A stretch of 64,000 bases of DNA, taken from positions 6,508,501-6,572,500 of the forward strand of contig NC_092606.1 of assembly GCF_047663525.1 (NCBI RefSeq), given 5' to 3'. Below, in pieces: positions 54,188 to 64,000 of this stretch. Numbering within the stretch: the stretch's first letter is position 1; each line of letters begins with the position of its first letter. Source of the stretch: Anas platyrhynchos. Its lineage: Eukaryota; Chordata; Aves; Anseriformes; Anatidae. The notes beneath the pieces were generated by a model that saw only the letters and a program-made list of their open reading frames with translations, was not told the DNA's origin and ran no database searches. Position numbers and translations under genes: made by a program.

Positions 54188-54199
54188 AATAAATTTATT
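54188..54199. terminator. Palindromic poly(A) signal AATAAATTTATT
   Basis: AATAAATTTATT is its own reverse complement. It gives AATAAA on plus at 54188-54193 for UNC45B, about 550 nt after its stop, and AATAAA on minus at 54199-54194 within reach of the convergent Schlafen transcript. The UNC45B use is well supported; the minus-strand use is only possible, since another signal lies nearer at 54519-54524. Confidence 0.7.
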
Positions 54200-54518
54200 A
54201 CTTCGTTCCATGTGGAATCTCTACTCTTCTGCCTAAATTAAGCAAATGGAGGATCTAGGGCAATTCCCAATCTCAAGTTTGCTTCATATCCAGCAATGTG
54301 AGCACAAGCTGAATTTACACCACTTGCAAAATAATCTAATGCTGCTCAAAAGAACGCGTGAAGGCACTGTGAAAATAGGCTATATGAAGAGGCAGCACTA
54401 ATGGGATAAGCTGGCATTCATATCAGGGCACGCAGTGGGCTCAACATGGAATTTTGAAACTATCTCACTTAGGAAAGAAGAATGAGAAGAACACCAGGTG
54501 ATCAAATTAAATTTTTAC

Positions 54519-54524
54519 TTTATT
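54519..54524 (-). terminator. SLFN: Candidate Schlafen poly(A) signal
   Basis: TTTATT on plus reads AATAAA on minus, about 935 nt past the Schlafen stop and followed on that strand by GTAAAAATTT and then a G/T-rich stretch. Another minus-strand AATAAA lies at 55291-55296, only 165 nt past the stop. Confidence 0.5.
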
Positions 54525-55459
54525 GAAGTTTACAATCAAGCACAGATTCTTTACGCATACTATGCACACTGATCACAGACCCTTGCTTTAATTAGCAGAG
54601 GGGAACAGAAATCTGAGTATACAGTAATTACAATCAACAATGATCTAAAAATGAAGTACATTCAACCATTTCTGATCATAATAATTGTCAGTGATTCTTG
54701 TCTGATAGGCACGGCATGATTAAGTGATTGAAGTGTGGGGATCATGAAAGAAACCACATGGGTAGTCTTTCCTAGTTGCTGACTGAAGAAAAAAGTGGAA
54801 GGTGCCTCTACCTTCCAGAAGTTAGAGAAGCAAGAATGTTTAAGCTAATAGGTTTGACAGTTTAGAGGCAAATTTACTTGAAGGATGGATTCCAGCTGTC
54901 TACAACGTCTTGTTTTTGCACACACACACGATAATATTGTTGGTGCTTTATGCTAGCTGGGTAATCAGAGTGTTTTCCCAAACCAGATGAACCGTAGGTC
55001 ATTCTGTAGTGGAAAACAATATGAAGGTTCATGGGTTGCTGTCAACTAGCCTTCAGTTTTACATGCTCAGTTTTAGGAATTTGAGATCTGCCCTTTGCAA
55101 GTACTTCGCACCTAACTACAGAGTTTTACATAACCAGCATGTCTGAAACCAAGACAAAAATCCTATTGGTACATAAAGGCAGTTAAGCAAACCTTTTCTT
55201 GTCCCACTAAAACTACTTTGGCATAACTGGGTGGTTCTAACCCATACTGACTTACTGAAGTTGAGTGGGAAGCTACTCCTACAAAAGCTATTTATTTGTA
55301 CGCTAGTTAAAACATGGAGAGAAGACCTCAATTTGACTTTTCTGGCTATCTGAATGAAAGCTCTTTTTAAAAATGGCATCTGACACTGGATGCCTGTGCT
55401 GTTTGGTGCTGTTCTGAGCAGTACTATACATGTAGGTACAGGAGTGATTTCTTTTCATA

Positions 55460-58400
55460 TCACCAGTACTCATAGAACAGGTGTAGATTTAAATTAGCTC
55501 TGGATGCTACACATACTAATACATTTTCAAAAATTATATCCTGATATGGAAGGGGATTAGGAACAATACCAAACACAATAGTTCTTTCTAAACCAGAGAA
55601 ACGACGGAAGCTGTCAAGAATCGTGTACCTCTCTAGTCCTCCGTCCATTTTTCCTAGGAATATTTTTAACTTCCTCTCCTTCATTTTTAATGTCAGTATT
55701 TCACGGTATTCTTCTACTTTGTCATCTCTGTAGCACAGAATAGCGATATCTTCCTCAGAGTAACCTATCTTAAGGTACGTGCAGCAACACTTTGCCACAG
55801 ACTCTGCTATTCCATCTTTGTCCTTTTCCTCTACTGTTTCACAAAAGCCAGGCACAGCGGAAGCACATGAGGCTGTACGTAACAACTTCTGTAAATGTTT
55901 TTGTGGAATATTTATAGCAGGGTCCTCTACAATCTTCTCCATTTTGTTTTTTAGATAGCAAAAGATGCTGTTAGCATTACGAACCACTTTGGTTAGTGAC
56001 TCAACAGGATCGTGCCATCTTGGTTCTGGAAGACCAGTTGAGAAGCTGTGACTTGTCTGCAAGTAGTCCAAGAAAATCCAGAGAAAGCCAGGCTCGGGGA
56101 GGTGTGGTGATGAAGTCAGGTCCAAGGCCTTTTGATACCAGTCACCGTCCCCATCTTGGAAATTCTGTGCTTCATCAATTATTATGTGCTTCACATCATT
56201 AAAGGTTTTCCTCAAAAAGGCCACTCTCGTCACAGCTTGGCAAATATTTTTCTGTCTACAGAAGAAATACAAGCAGATTAAAAACAATGTCTTTGTGTTG
56301 TAAACTACTAGTTACTTGACCAGAAGGAAGTGAATGCCAATGATATTTAAATCATATTTATTACTACATGCTCAGGACGTCAAGAAAAAACAAAAATCAA
56401 GCCTTACTCAAAATGCATCCCAAATACACACTTCAAACACTATACCCACCATACCAAATATGCTAATCAGTACCCAGCTATTTTAAAAATGAAGGTCAAA
56501 TAATAACATGTTGAAATGAATAACTGGAGGAAGGACTTACATCACAAAATCTCTCAGAGGCTGGTTCTCACATATGTAAAGAACCTCCTGTTGTCCACAT
56601 TGAAACATACTTCTTATTTTCTCTATGATGTTCAGTGCCACGATAGTTTTTCCTGTTCCTGGTAGACCGTAAACAAACAGCTTCTTAGTTTTGTGGAGGT
56701 TTTCTGACAACAGCTGGTATTGTTTCATGGTCAGGACGTTCAAAACCTCAGAACCAACACGATCACTTAAAAAGGATTTGAAAGTCAACAAAGCTATTGT
56801 GAGAGAACGCAAGAGGTCTTTCAAGTTTTTTCTCTTGATTAGGCTGTAGTTTTGGGGATACATTTCTTGAATGTTCACATCCCCTTCTTCATGGTTAAAT
56901 ACGGGAGGCAAAATCAATAGCTTTGGTATTATACACAGCTTGTGAATATAGCCCCCAGTGTTGACTAATTTCTCCTTCAGCTTCCTGGCTGTGCATTTCG
57001 AGTATTCAAACAAATCCTTAGAGATCTGATGCTTACAGACCGTGTAGAGGATAGGTGGCCAATCCGTGGCTAGTACAAGAATGTCACAGATTATGTCTCG
57101 GTTTTCTGGCAAACCAACATCAACAGCCCAGCTTCTGGAAGATATCACAATTCCCTCAGATATCTGCCTCAATTGTTCTTCCATTAAAATCTGCAACTCT
57201 GGATGCTCTTGAAAAAGGTCTTCAGTGAGTTTTTCTGGAGTATATATTATGCTGCGGGATTTTACTATCAATACAGAGCAAAAGAAATAGTCGGTGTTAG
57301 TTTAAAATATGCAAATCCAGCCCTCCGAAATGATGCTGTGGGAATTAATAGCGGTGAAAGGTTACAAATTCAGACCCTCGCTGCTCGAAAGCCCTTTTCT
57401 GCTTCTTCAAAATTTTCCTCACCCACTCCACATATTTCTAGTTTCTTTTGAAAAGACTGCATCCTCGGGGAACTTAATCCTTTTTCCTAGCTAGATATCA
57501 GTCCCTTTGCTAGAAACACTAGCACATGGCCAGCTTATGCCAACCTTTCTCAGTATATTGGCCTAGCAGACAGAGAAATGAAGATTAACAAAGAAATCTG
57601 TAAAATAGCCTCTGGACACCTGGCTGATCTTGCAATACCACAGAAACACTGGATTGTAACTGGGAGGAAACACTCCACTCTGTTCCCAGCCCCAGTCACC
57701 TTTCCTATTTTAGGCTGATTCCACATAAACTTTTCCTCCCATCTTTCCCGTTTTCACTGGATTGTGAAAAAACGTTGGCAGGGCTGTGTACAGTCCCCAG
57801 AGAAGTTCAGCTAGCTGAGCTCTGTCATGTATACACAGCATGTCCTGCAGAATACCAGTACTCTGTAGGGCTCACCAGACATTTGAATGCAACACTGCTG
57901 TCAGAGCTACAAAATATTTCCAGCTTTTTCACCTGTTTAAAGAATGTTTTCAAACTCATCTTTGACCTCGACCACAGCCTTGAGATTCATCATGTAAACC
58001 TATCAGACAGTGAAATCAACGTGTACACCTACCTGGAAACAGTTTTTTACAGAGATCATCAACATTGTCAAGGCCCTGGTGCGAATAAACTGGCTTGGCA
58101 AGGGGTGGCCCCTCTGACAGACTCAGTGCTAATGTAAAGGTCTGAGACAACCCTGAAAGATCTGGAAAAGAGAAATAAAAATGTGATATAGTGTGAGCTT
58201 TTGCTGCCCATTACTGTAAGGGGCACAAGCAGTCGTCATGCTGATTTCAAAACTTTCACTCTTCTTAAAAAAGAAAAAAAAAAAAGCGATGAACAAACAG
58301 AAACTTTGGAACTCATGTGGGCAGCAGCTGATTGGCAACAGAATGGGCCCTGGCCATCGATCATGGAGCTGCTCTTGGTTTTCTTATCTCATTAGTTGCC

Positions 58401-60098
58401 CCTGTGACCTCTAACCCCATTAATGATACCCCTTTCACTGCCCAAGAACTGGCCAATGAACAATTTCTCCATCCACAGCTCTCTCCCTACTGGACTGGCA
58501 GCAGCATCGGAGAATGTCACAAAAAGTAAAGAAAAGTAAAGAAAAGAAGAAAAAGTAAACATTCAGCCCTAAAGCAAAAACTGAACTCTGGCCGTTATGT
58601 ACAATAACACAGGTACTGGGGTCTAACCTCCAAAGCAGTCCTTGTCACCTTGAGGCATAGAGACCTCCTGCTGCAAAGGCAGTCGATAGCATTGGTATTA
58701 GCAAGCTGCTAGTCACCATGCCTAGTCACTGCAGCCTGAAACCAGCATTACAAAAGGTAACAGAAAGGCAGGTATTTACCAAGGGCATGAAGTCAAAATT
58801 GACCATGAGTGGTCAAAATTTTTAGTTTGGTTAGGCCCACAAAGAACACTGAAAAGCAAGTAAGATTACCTAAGGAAAACAACAAGATCGTACAATCATT
58901 GAACAGCCCAGGTTAGAAGGGACCTAGAAAGATCACCAGGCTCAACTTTAAGAAAATAAAAGGGAATATGGAGAACAGAAGGGGATTGTCTTGGGTCTTT
59001 TGGACCTGGATCAGCAGAGATCATCCATTTGGCCCATTCTTCTGCGTTCAGCTTCTTGATAGTGGTACCTTCCACTTGCCACGACTCTGGGTCTTTTGCA
59101 AACACGGCACAAGTAAACGGCTCAATCTTCACAGCGCAGACATGGCCACGGTGCTTTCCAGCCTCATCATATACTTCGAAGATTTTGTGTTTGCACATTA
59201 TGCTGTGTTTATATCCTCTATTACAAAAATGGAAGACCTTTAATTTGTACTCTATGTGTTTGATTAGGTGGCTTAATTTTTCAACGTTCTCATCATCACA
59301 CATGAATCCCTGTACTCTCCTGTCGTCATCTACACCGATCCATAAATATCCGCCACGTGCATTTGCAAATCCAGAGATATACTGAGGCAATATTTCGTTA
59401 ACACGCTTCAAGAAGTTGTCAGTAGAATAGTGCTTAAATTCCACATCTGCTGACTCCGTGAAATTCAGCGTCTCTCTGTATTGCAGTTGGTCCCTATTAA
59501 ATAACTCTGCAACATTGTCATTTACAATATCCATGTCTTCTTCCACATCACTTGCCTTACTTTTCTTGGCAGGTGTTTCTGGGCTAAGCTCTCTTCTGGC
59601 TTCATCTTGCTTTTCTTCAAGGAACAAAGTAGCTTCAGTAACGGTCATGTGGGAAAGAAAAGCACCACATTTTGAATACAACCCACTGCTCAGGGTACAG
59701 ATACGTGGCTTTCTTTCTAGGGATGCTTTTTCACTGCTCCATGTTTTAACAAAAATCAAAAGGTAATTATCTTGCTGTTTGAAGTCCAGGTATTTTGCCA
59801 AGTCTGCAGTCAAAAGAAGAGATCGAAAAGTTTCATGCAAATCTAGTCCGATCTCATCTCTCTGTAAGCTGTAGTCTTCATTTTCAATCTCTGCTTTTAC
59901 CACACCTCCTCCAGAGTTTAGCAAGGCACACACTGCCGAGGCAAGCGTGTATTTTTGATCTTGTTTTGAGTTTTTTGGCATCTTTTTTCTTGCTTTTTCA
60001 CCAAAACATATTTTTCCTACATTCAAAACTACTTCAGGATACTTTGTTGCTGAATCAACCCAGACCCACTGCGTTGGTTGATGGTCCTCAAGAGCCAT
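55460..60098 (-). CDS. SLFN: Schlafen family, long helicase-bearing (group III, SLFN11/13-like)
   Basis: Four coding exons on the minus strand: 59006-60105 (ATG at 60096-60098), 58033-58161, 56541-57264, 55460-56255 (TGA at 55460-55462). Phases close to 913 aa, similar to human SLFN11 (901). Residues 1-364 are the nuclease core. E215 and E220 (FTESADVEFK) and D258 (WIGVDDD) have the 5- and 38-residue spacing of the SLFN11/13 catalytic triad. HFC at 290-292 and Cys321/330 may form the zinc site. The linker SEGPPLAKPVYSHQGLDN and SWAVDV at 452-457 mark the SWADL-type domain. The superfamily-1-like helicase part has Walker A GLPGTGKT (607-614), Walker B HIIIDEAQNF (672-681) and RRFSGLERTIVFG. 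Known relatives cleave tRNA, act at stressed replication forks and are interferon-induced. It is the only Schlafen seen here. Confidence 0.93.
58521..58560 (+). repeat. AAAGTAAAGA-type purine repeat
   Basis: About three imperfect copies of AAAAGTAAAG in the Schlafen intron between the first and second coding exons. The surrounding 58.25-58.6 kb contains short open frames without recognisable similarity. Confidence 0.5.
58890..58947 (-). mobile_element. CR1 LINE 3'-end fragment (minus orientation)
   Basis: The stretch with ATCATTGAACAG, CAGGTTAGAAGGGACCT and GATCACCAGGCTCAAC matches the inverted 3' end of avian CR1 (normally AATCATTnAGGTTGGAAAAGACC ... GATCATC), from memory. Only about 60 bp remain. 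It lies in the Schlafen intron, just downstream of the donor at 59005. Confidence 0.65.
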
Positions 60099-60105
60099 TC
60101 TGGAC

Positions 60106-61404
60106 CTGAAACAATTGTACAAAAATTGCTTACCATTTATGTGAAAACATCAATCTTCCAAAGAGTTCCAAAAAAAATTAGCTAAACAGAGGCTATCCTT
60201 TAAACAATAAACACACAATTACAGGGATAAGAGATGCAGAATAAATTGTAGTAATTTGTTCCAGCCCCAAATGTACTTGAAGCTTTGCTTTTGGGGAGTC
60301 CTTGTGTTTTCCCTATGCCACCTCCTGATAGAGCCAGAGCAGCAGCATCCTTCAGTAACCCACAGCTGCTAGTCTCTCTCACACACACTGGTGCTCCCTT
60401 TAGTGCTTACTTGCCGAAAATCCAAAAGCCTCTCCGTGGAAATTTGGCCCCAATGTCCACTTGTTTATATTTTTGTCCCTGAGAATGAGGGATTGTAGGT
60501 ACCTTGCTGGTGTCAGTCCCTCTGAACGCAGAAACAGCCTCAAATATCTTTTCTACAGCTGGACTCATCACTGTCTTCAAATTCCCAGACTGCACAGCTC
60601 CTCCTCCTCCCGTCTGTCACCTCTTGCCCAGCTAGCCCGTGAGCACAGGCCAGGAGAGACAGCTGGGTCAGAGCTGTGTTTCACTGAAAAGCCCAAACTC
60701 AAAGCTGTTGCAGGTAAGATAAACCTGGAGACAGCAAGGCTGCCTCTGCCAGCTTACTGATGGGGGAAGAGGAAGCAACTTGCTGTATGGTTGCCAGTCA
60801 GGGGGCTACAAAGTGAGATTCAGCTGTGCCACAGCAGCCTTGGGGCTTAATCCGTCTTTTCAGCTTTTCTGCATTGAAATTAACTGCAAACATTAGAGGG
60901 ACCAGAATGCCCAGGCAAAGGGACTCTGATGAAGACTATTCCTAACACTGGGAGGGCTACCAGAGAGCTGTACGGAGACCCTCTGTTCCCACCGGCCATG
61001 AACATATTTAATAAACCACCTGCAATAGGGATGCTGTGCAGAGCAGCTGCTTGAAGCCTCGGAGGGGACTGTTCTTCTCATACTCATCAAGTTTCCCTCC
61101 AGCTTCCTGCAGCGGGACAACCTGGCTGACCGATGGGATCTCAGACTATCAGCAGGTTAACAGAGGAAAGGACTCACCACACCTCATTTTCGTAGTTCTG
61201 GGCTAAATCAACAAATCTCAAATATCAATTTTAAATCCATAAATAAGTTCCGCATGGCGGAAGCAGACGACAAAGCATACAGGATATCTCATCTCTTTTC
61301 TCCTCAATCTGCCCACTCCATTAAAATCTCAGAGAAGTTACACTTACTTTTTTGCTGGTTGCGGTTCTTCTCTGCCGATTTTGGTTTCTTTTCCTTTGTG
61401 TTAC
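60106..61404 (-). other. SLFN: Schlafen 5' intron region
   Basis: This spans from the acceptor of the first coding exon (TTTCAG at 60106-60111) up to a candidate donor of a non-coding exon at 61404. It contains a perfect ETS-IRF composite motif at 61385-61394, listed separately, and another donor-like site (CGGCAA then GTAAGC) near 60413. No protein-coding exon is supported: the 62-codon minus frame at 60407-60595 has no known motif. Confidence 0.4.
61385..61394 (-). promoter_or_regulatory. SLFN: ETS-IRF composite element (GGAAAAGAAA)
   Basis: The minus strand reads GGAAAAGAAACC, a perfect fit to the EICE consensus GGAANNGAAA and one mismatch from a full ISRE (RRAAANNGAAACY). It lies just inside the presumed first Schlafen intron, about 10 bp past the candidate exon 1 donor. 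Mammalian Schlafens are interferon-responsive, so this is a plausible immune-cell control site. It is inferred from sequence only. Confidence 0.4.
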
Positions 61405-61490
61405 CTGTGATCAAGCATGCACGGCGTCCACAGACTTCGGTGGAACTTTCTAGTTCTATCCAAAGTTCCTAAGCGGGTTTTGGTAGGAGT
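61405..61490 (-). other. SLFN: Candidate Schlafen non-coding exon 1
   Basis: The minus strand has TTGATCACAG followed by GTAACAC, a good donor with GT at 61404-61403. Directly upstream, at 61508-61542, is a compact promoter-like cluster. The 5' limit is approximate. This exon would supply a spliced leader to the acceptor at 60106. Confidence 0.4.
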
Positions 61491-61504
61491 CTAGTCCTCC
61501 AGAG

Positions 61505-61545
61505 CTATTTCCCGCCTTCCCGCCCTCTGCCACTCTTCCAATCAG
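61505..61545 (-). promoter_or_regulatory. SLFN: Schlafen promoter: CCAAT box and two E2F-like GC sites
   Basis: On plus: TTTCCCGCC (61508-61516), TTCCCGCCC (61517-61525) and CCAAT (61538-61542). Read on minus this is ATTGG, then two GGCGGGAA sites, then about 20-80 bp to the presumed exon 1. There is no TATA box. The order and spacing suit a CCAAT/E2F core promoter on the minus strand. A long A run lies just upstream at 61561-61611. Confidence 0.5.
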
Positions 61546-61560
61546 AGCAAAGAAAACAGG

Positions 61561-61594
<34 letters not shown>

Positions 61595-61611
61595 GAAACA
61601 AAAAAAAAAAA
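61561..61611 (+). repeat. Interrupted poly(A) tract (A33 plus A-rich)
   Basis: Thirty-three A residues at 61561-61593 are followed by CGAAAC and a further A run to 61611. On the minus strand this is a T tract right upstream of the presumed Schlafen promoter. It could be the tail of a lost retroposon, but no body is recognisable at 61500-61560. Confidence 0.9.
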
Positions 61612-63379
61612 CTGAGAAGAAATCCCCCAACCTACAGCATTTACATATGGCATTGTTTGCTCAGCCTGAAAGGCTGACCTTTCATTAAACCTCAGAGCTG
61701 CAAAATCAGATAGCCATAGTTCTGGAAGCTGGGAAGCAGGATAGCAAGCTAGAAAGCCTCATGCAGAAAATACGATCTGCTTATCTACAGGCACAGTATT
61801 TGCAGTAGGAGATTCAATTATAGAGTACGCTAAAGCTAATAATTTTATACTGAAATCATGCCCATATACAATTTTCAGCAGAAGCTAAAAATTGGTATAG
61901 GTTAATTTGTTTTCAGAACTTGTCTCTGTGAAAGAGGGGCAACTTTGGAGCATCCTCAGTGATACCTCCCTCCTCGGGTTGAAATGTCAGCAAAGACACT
62001 GAGACTGGGGCTATAGTGAGAAGACTGAAATCAAGGAAGGTAACAGCCTTGGTTCCAAAGCCTTGAGAAGGCTCAAGCAGCAGTAGATGCGTGTGCCCTG
62101 ATTTGCTCAGCAAAGCTGTGGATTTTTTGAGACAGGAAGAGAGGAGACGGAGTAATGTGAAAAAAAGAGCAAGTTAGTGCAAGGCTGTGCAGAAACTTAC
62201 TTCCAGGACAGAAAGGAAAATAGAAACAGTCTGACTGTGAGCAGACATACAGCTTAATTTACAGATTAAAAACGCTTTTTACCTTTTACTTCCACAGAGG
62301 GTAAAAGAGATGCTGTATCCGGGATGATAACAAACACAGCAATAATACTTTCTGTTGCACAAAAGCTGACGCTGCCGTGCCACGAAGCGAAAATGAAAGT
62401 CGCTGTGCTAAAACCGCTGCTAGCTTTCAGGAACGGGAGCCTGCCTGTCTCGGAAGAGTTTCTGAGAGCCATAAAATGGCCACTTTTAGAAGGAAAATTT
62501 GGGAGCAATGTATCAGCTGCCCTCCATTGCTCTGCCACTCGTCTTCTCCCTTCTCTATTTTTCCCCCTCCCCACTGCCTCGGGGAAATGACCAGAGGAGG
62601 GGGAGGCAGGCGCTAACAGAACGGGCTGCATTCTGGTGCCCCAGGCTCCTGTTCATTCATTGCAAAGTGTGGATTTTTCCCGGTTAATTTTTTTTAATGG
62701 AGCCTGCCGCCAGTTCCTGGTGACTTCCTTACCTTCCCTGCAGGCGTATTTTTCTATGTGGGCAGAGCGTCAGAATGAAACCAACAGATGTGTGGGCAGG
62801 CTAAAAAATAAAATAATAATAATAATAAATAAATAATTATGAATTTTTAACTCCTGAATTTCTCTTTGTGCCTCCTTTCTACATCACAGAACTGTACTTA
62901 CCCCTCTGGCCAGATCCTCTTCTTGATCCAGCGCAGAAAAGCCCAGAGCAAGGCTAGAACCCTCCTCTCAGTGTGAAACACTAAGGTGCAGGCTGCTCGG
63001 CAGGAATTTCTGGCAAATTGGTGCTCGCCAGAGGGACAGACAGACTGACTGGCTCCCGGCCTGCCCGAGCACCTTACAGCAAATGCCATCTACCCCGCTG
63101 GCCTTAACCATGCAAGCAACTGCTTTGGCTCCTCTAGTAATCCACGGTAGGACTATTCTTTTCAAAGCGCCTTTTGTTCAATTGGTGGAATATTTTTATT
63201 TATTGTACCACTCGTGGTTGTGTTTTTTTTTTTTTCTTTTCCCTAAATGTTTTTCCCAGCGATCCCCAAGCCCATCGTTCCCCCTTCTGCTGAAGCAGTT
63301 GCAGCCCTTAGAAGGGAGCCTTCAAGGCTGGAAAGGATGAGGGGCATATGTCACTATATGGCTGAGGAGGCAGGAGGGA
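61612..63379. other. Intergenic spacer between Schlafen and the 63.6-kb promoter
   Basis: I see no gene in this stretch. It contains an (AAT)n-like microsatellite at 62809-62838, T-rich runs near 62688-62697 and 63221-63235, and only short ORFs with no family signature. Confidence 0.5.
62809..62838 (+). repeat. (AAT)n microsatellite with AAAT units
   Basis: Tandem AAT/AAAT units: AAATAAAATAATAATAATAA, then AAATAAATAAATAA. A simple repeat, potentially polymorphic. Confidence 0.85.
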
Positions 63380-63600
63380 GAGGTTGGAAATGAGGAAAAA
63401 CTGCGAAATTTCTTCTCAGAAAGAGCAGTCAGGCACTGGGACGGGTTGCCCAGGGAGGTGGTGGTGTCACCATCCCTCGGGGTGTTTAAGGGAAGGTTGG
63501 ACGTGGTGCTTAGGGTGGTGGTGCTTAGTGGGTGACATTGGCAGTAGGGTGATGGTTGGACCAGGTGATCTTGAAGGACTTTTCCAACCTAAATAATTAT
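63380..63600 (+). mobile_element. CR1 LINE 3' end, 5'-truncated
   Basis: The stretch contains the CR1 3' signature in order: AAATTTCTTCTCAGA, CAGGCACTGGGACGGGTTGC, CCAGGGAGGTGGTGGTGTCA, GGTTGGACCAGGTGATCTTG and AAGGACTTTTCCAACCTAAA, then a short AATAATTAT in place of the usual ATTCTATG repeats. About 220 bp survive, so it is a typical 5'-truncated, non-coding copy. It ends within a few bases of the CpG island. Confidence 0.88.
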
Positions 63601-64000
63601 ACGAAGGCGAACGGCTCCCAGCAGGGCCCGCCGCCAGCTATGGCCGCGCCCCCCCCCTCCGCCATCACCTCAGGCCTCTCGAGGCGGGAAACGCTGCCTC
63701 CGCCCCGAGCTCCCCGAGCTCGCTTTCTATTGGCGGCCTCCCCCGTCCGTCGGTAGAATCCCGCGTCTCTATTGGCTGTTGGCCGCCGCGGGGGGCGGGA
63801 CGAGGCGGGGAGCTCCGCCTGGGCGCGGCTGTGCCTGGGTGAGCGGGGCCGTGAGGGGAGCGGGGCCGGGAGGGCGGGCGGAGGGGCCGGGAGCGGGGCC
63901 GCTGCGGGGTCCGGAGGCGATGGCGGGGCCGGGAGGGGCGGTGGAAGCACGGGACGAGGTCGTGAGGGGAAGGGGACGGCGCCCGGCTGGCATCGAGGGG
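63601..64000 (+). promoter_or_regulatory. CpG-island promoter of an unidentified gene running off the right edge
   Basis: CG-dense sequence to the window end. It has an E2F-type GGCGGGAA at 63683-63690, inverted CCAAT boxes (ATTGG) at 63729-63733 and 63771-63775, and GC boxes near 63790-63810. A donor (CCTGG then GTGAGC) follows 63838 and would end a non-coding first exon. An ATG in good context (GCGATGG) at 63920-63922 opens a frame that stays open to the edge (MAGPGGAVEARDEVV...), but it may be intronic. By human synteny the neighbour could be AP2B1 or PEX12; I cannot confirm either. Confidence 0.55.

Noticed and set aside
57775-58137. 120-codon plus-strand ORF antisense to the second Schlafen coding exon
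   Set aside because: It overlaps a Schlafen exon (58033-58161) defined by splice sites and by the conserved GPPLAKPVYS linker on the other strand. The remainder has no recognisable similarity.
58332-58529. 65-codon plus ORF in the Schlafen intron, considered as a retroelement remnant
   Set aside because: No conserved retroelement motif, no terminal repeats nearby, and too short to judge.
58896-59005. Continuation of the first Schlafen ORF past residue 364 to a stop at 58896
   Set aside because: The donor at 59005 joins in phase to the exon at 58161 and restores the conserved DPDLSG...SLSEGPPL segment. The read-through tail is intron plus a CR1 remnant.
63597-63950. 117-codon minus-strand and 66-codon plus-strand ORFs in the right-edge CpG island
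   Set aside because: Pro/Ala/Arg-rich low-complexity frames in CG-dense promoter sequence, with no conserved motif.
1-64000. CRISPR arrays, bacterial operons, ribosomal RNA, endogenous viral genes
   Set aside because: None seen. The window is ordinary spliced vertebrate DNA; repeats are limited to two short CR1 ends, one minisatellite and simple runs.

Overview
This is vertebrate nuclear DNA, almost certainly from a bird. The genes have short introns, GC-rich stretches alternate with AT-rich ones, and the two interspersed repeats I recognise are 3' ends of CR1 LINEs. The gene order matches human 17q12 and, from memory, a chicken microchromosome (chr 19-like): LIG3, RFFL, RAD51D, UNC45B, SLFN, then a CpG-island promoter of a gene lying mostly outside the window. 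I cannot name the species. Gene identities rest on my recall of the human proteins. Every exon was placed by hand from reading frame, GT/GC..AG borders and phase, so coding boundaries are firm but UTR exons are not.

Layout. 1-190 (+): the last coding exon of DNA ligase III (BRCT domain), followed by two poly(A) signals. 3861-14180 (-): six coding exons of RFFL (rififylin/CARP2, a FYVE-like + RING ubiquitin ligase, 362 aa), tail-to-tail with LIG3. About 19 kb of intron then leads to a CpG island near 33.2 kb, the likely RFFL promoter. 35267-40665 (-): ten exons of RAD51D (329 aa), with Walker A Lys113 and Walker B Asp206. 40666-43330: a short head-to-head intergenic segment between RAD51D and UNC45B, with a 5 x 17-bp minisatellite, paired E-boxes and a TATA box. 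43331-53640 (+): nineteen coding exons of UNC45B, the muscle myosin co-chaperone (927 aa). 55460-60098 (-): four coding exons of a complete long-type (group III) Schlafen gene (913 aa), with an intact nuclease carboxylate triad and helicase motifs, tail-to-tail with UNC45B. Its likely promoter lies near 61.5 kb. 63.38-64.0 kb: a CR1 fragment butted against a CpG-island promoter with two CCAAT boxes.

Functional grouping. LIG3 and RAD51D act in DNA repair, and long Schlafens respond to replication stress and cleave tRNA. RFFL is a membrane-associated E3 ligase and UNC45B is muscle-specific. This is a conserved syntenic block, not a co-regulated operon-like unit. I found no new multi-gene system. 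The best leads are regulatory: a palindromic 12-bp poly(A) signal readable on both strands, a kB-like minisatellite, a GC-AG intron in RAD51D, a skippable 24-nt RFFL exon, and the composite Schlafen promoter.
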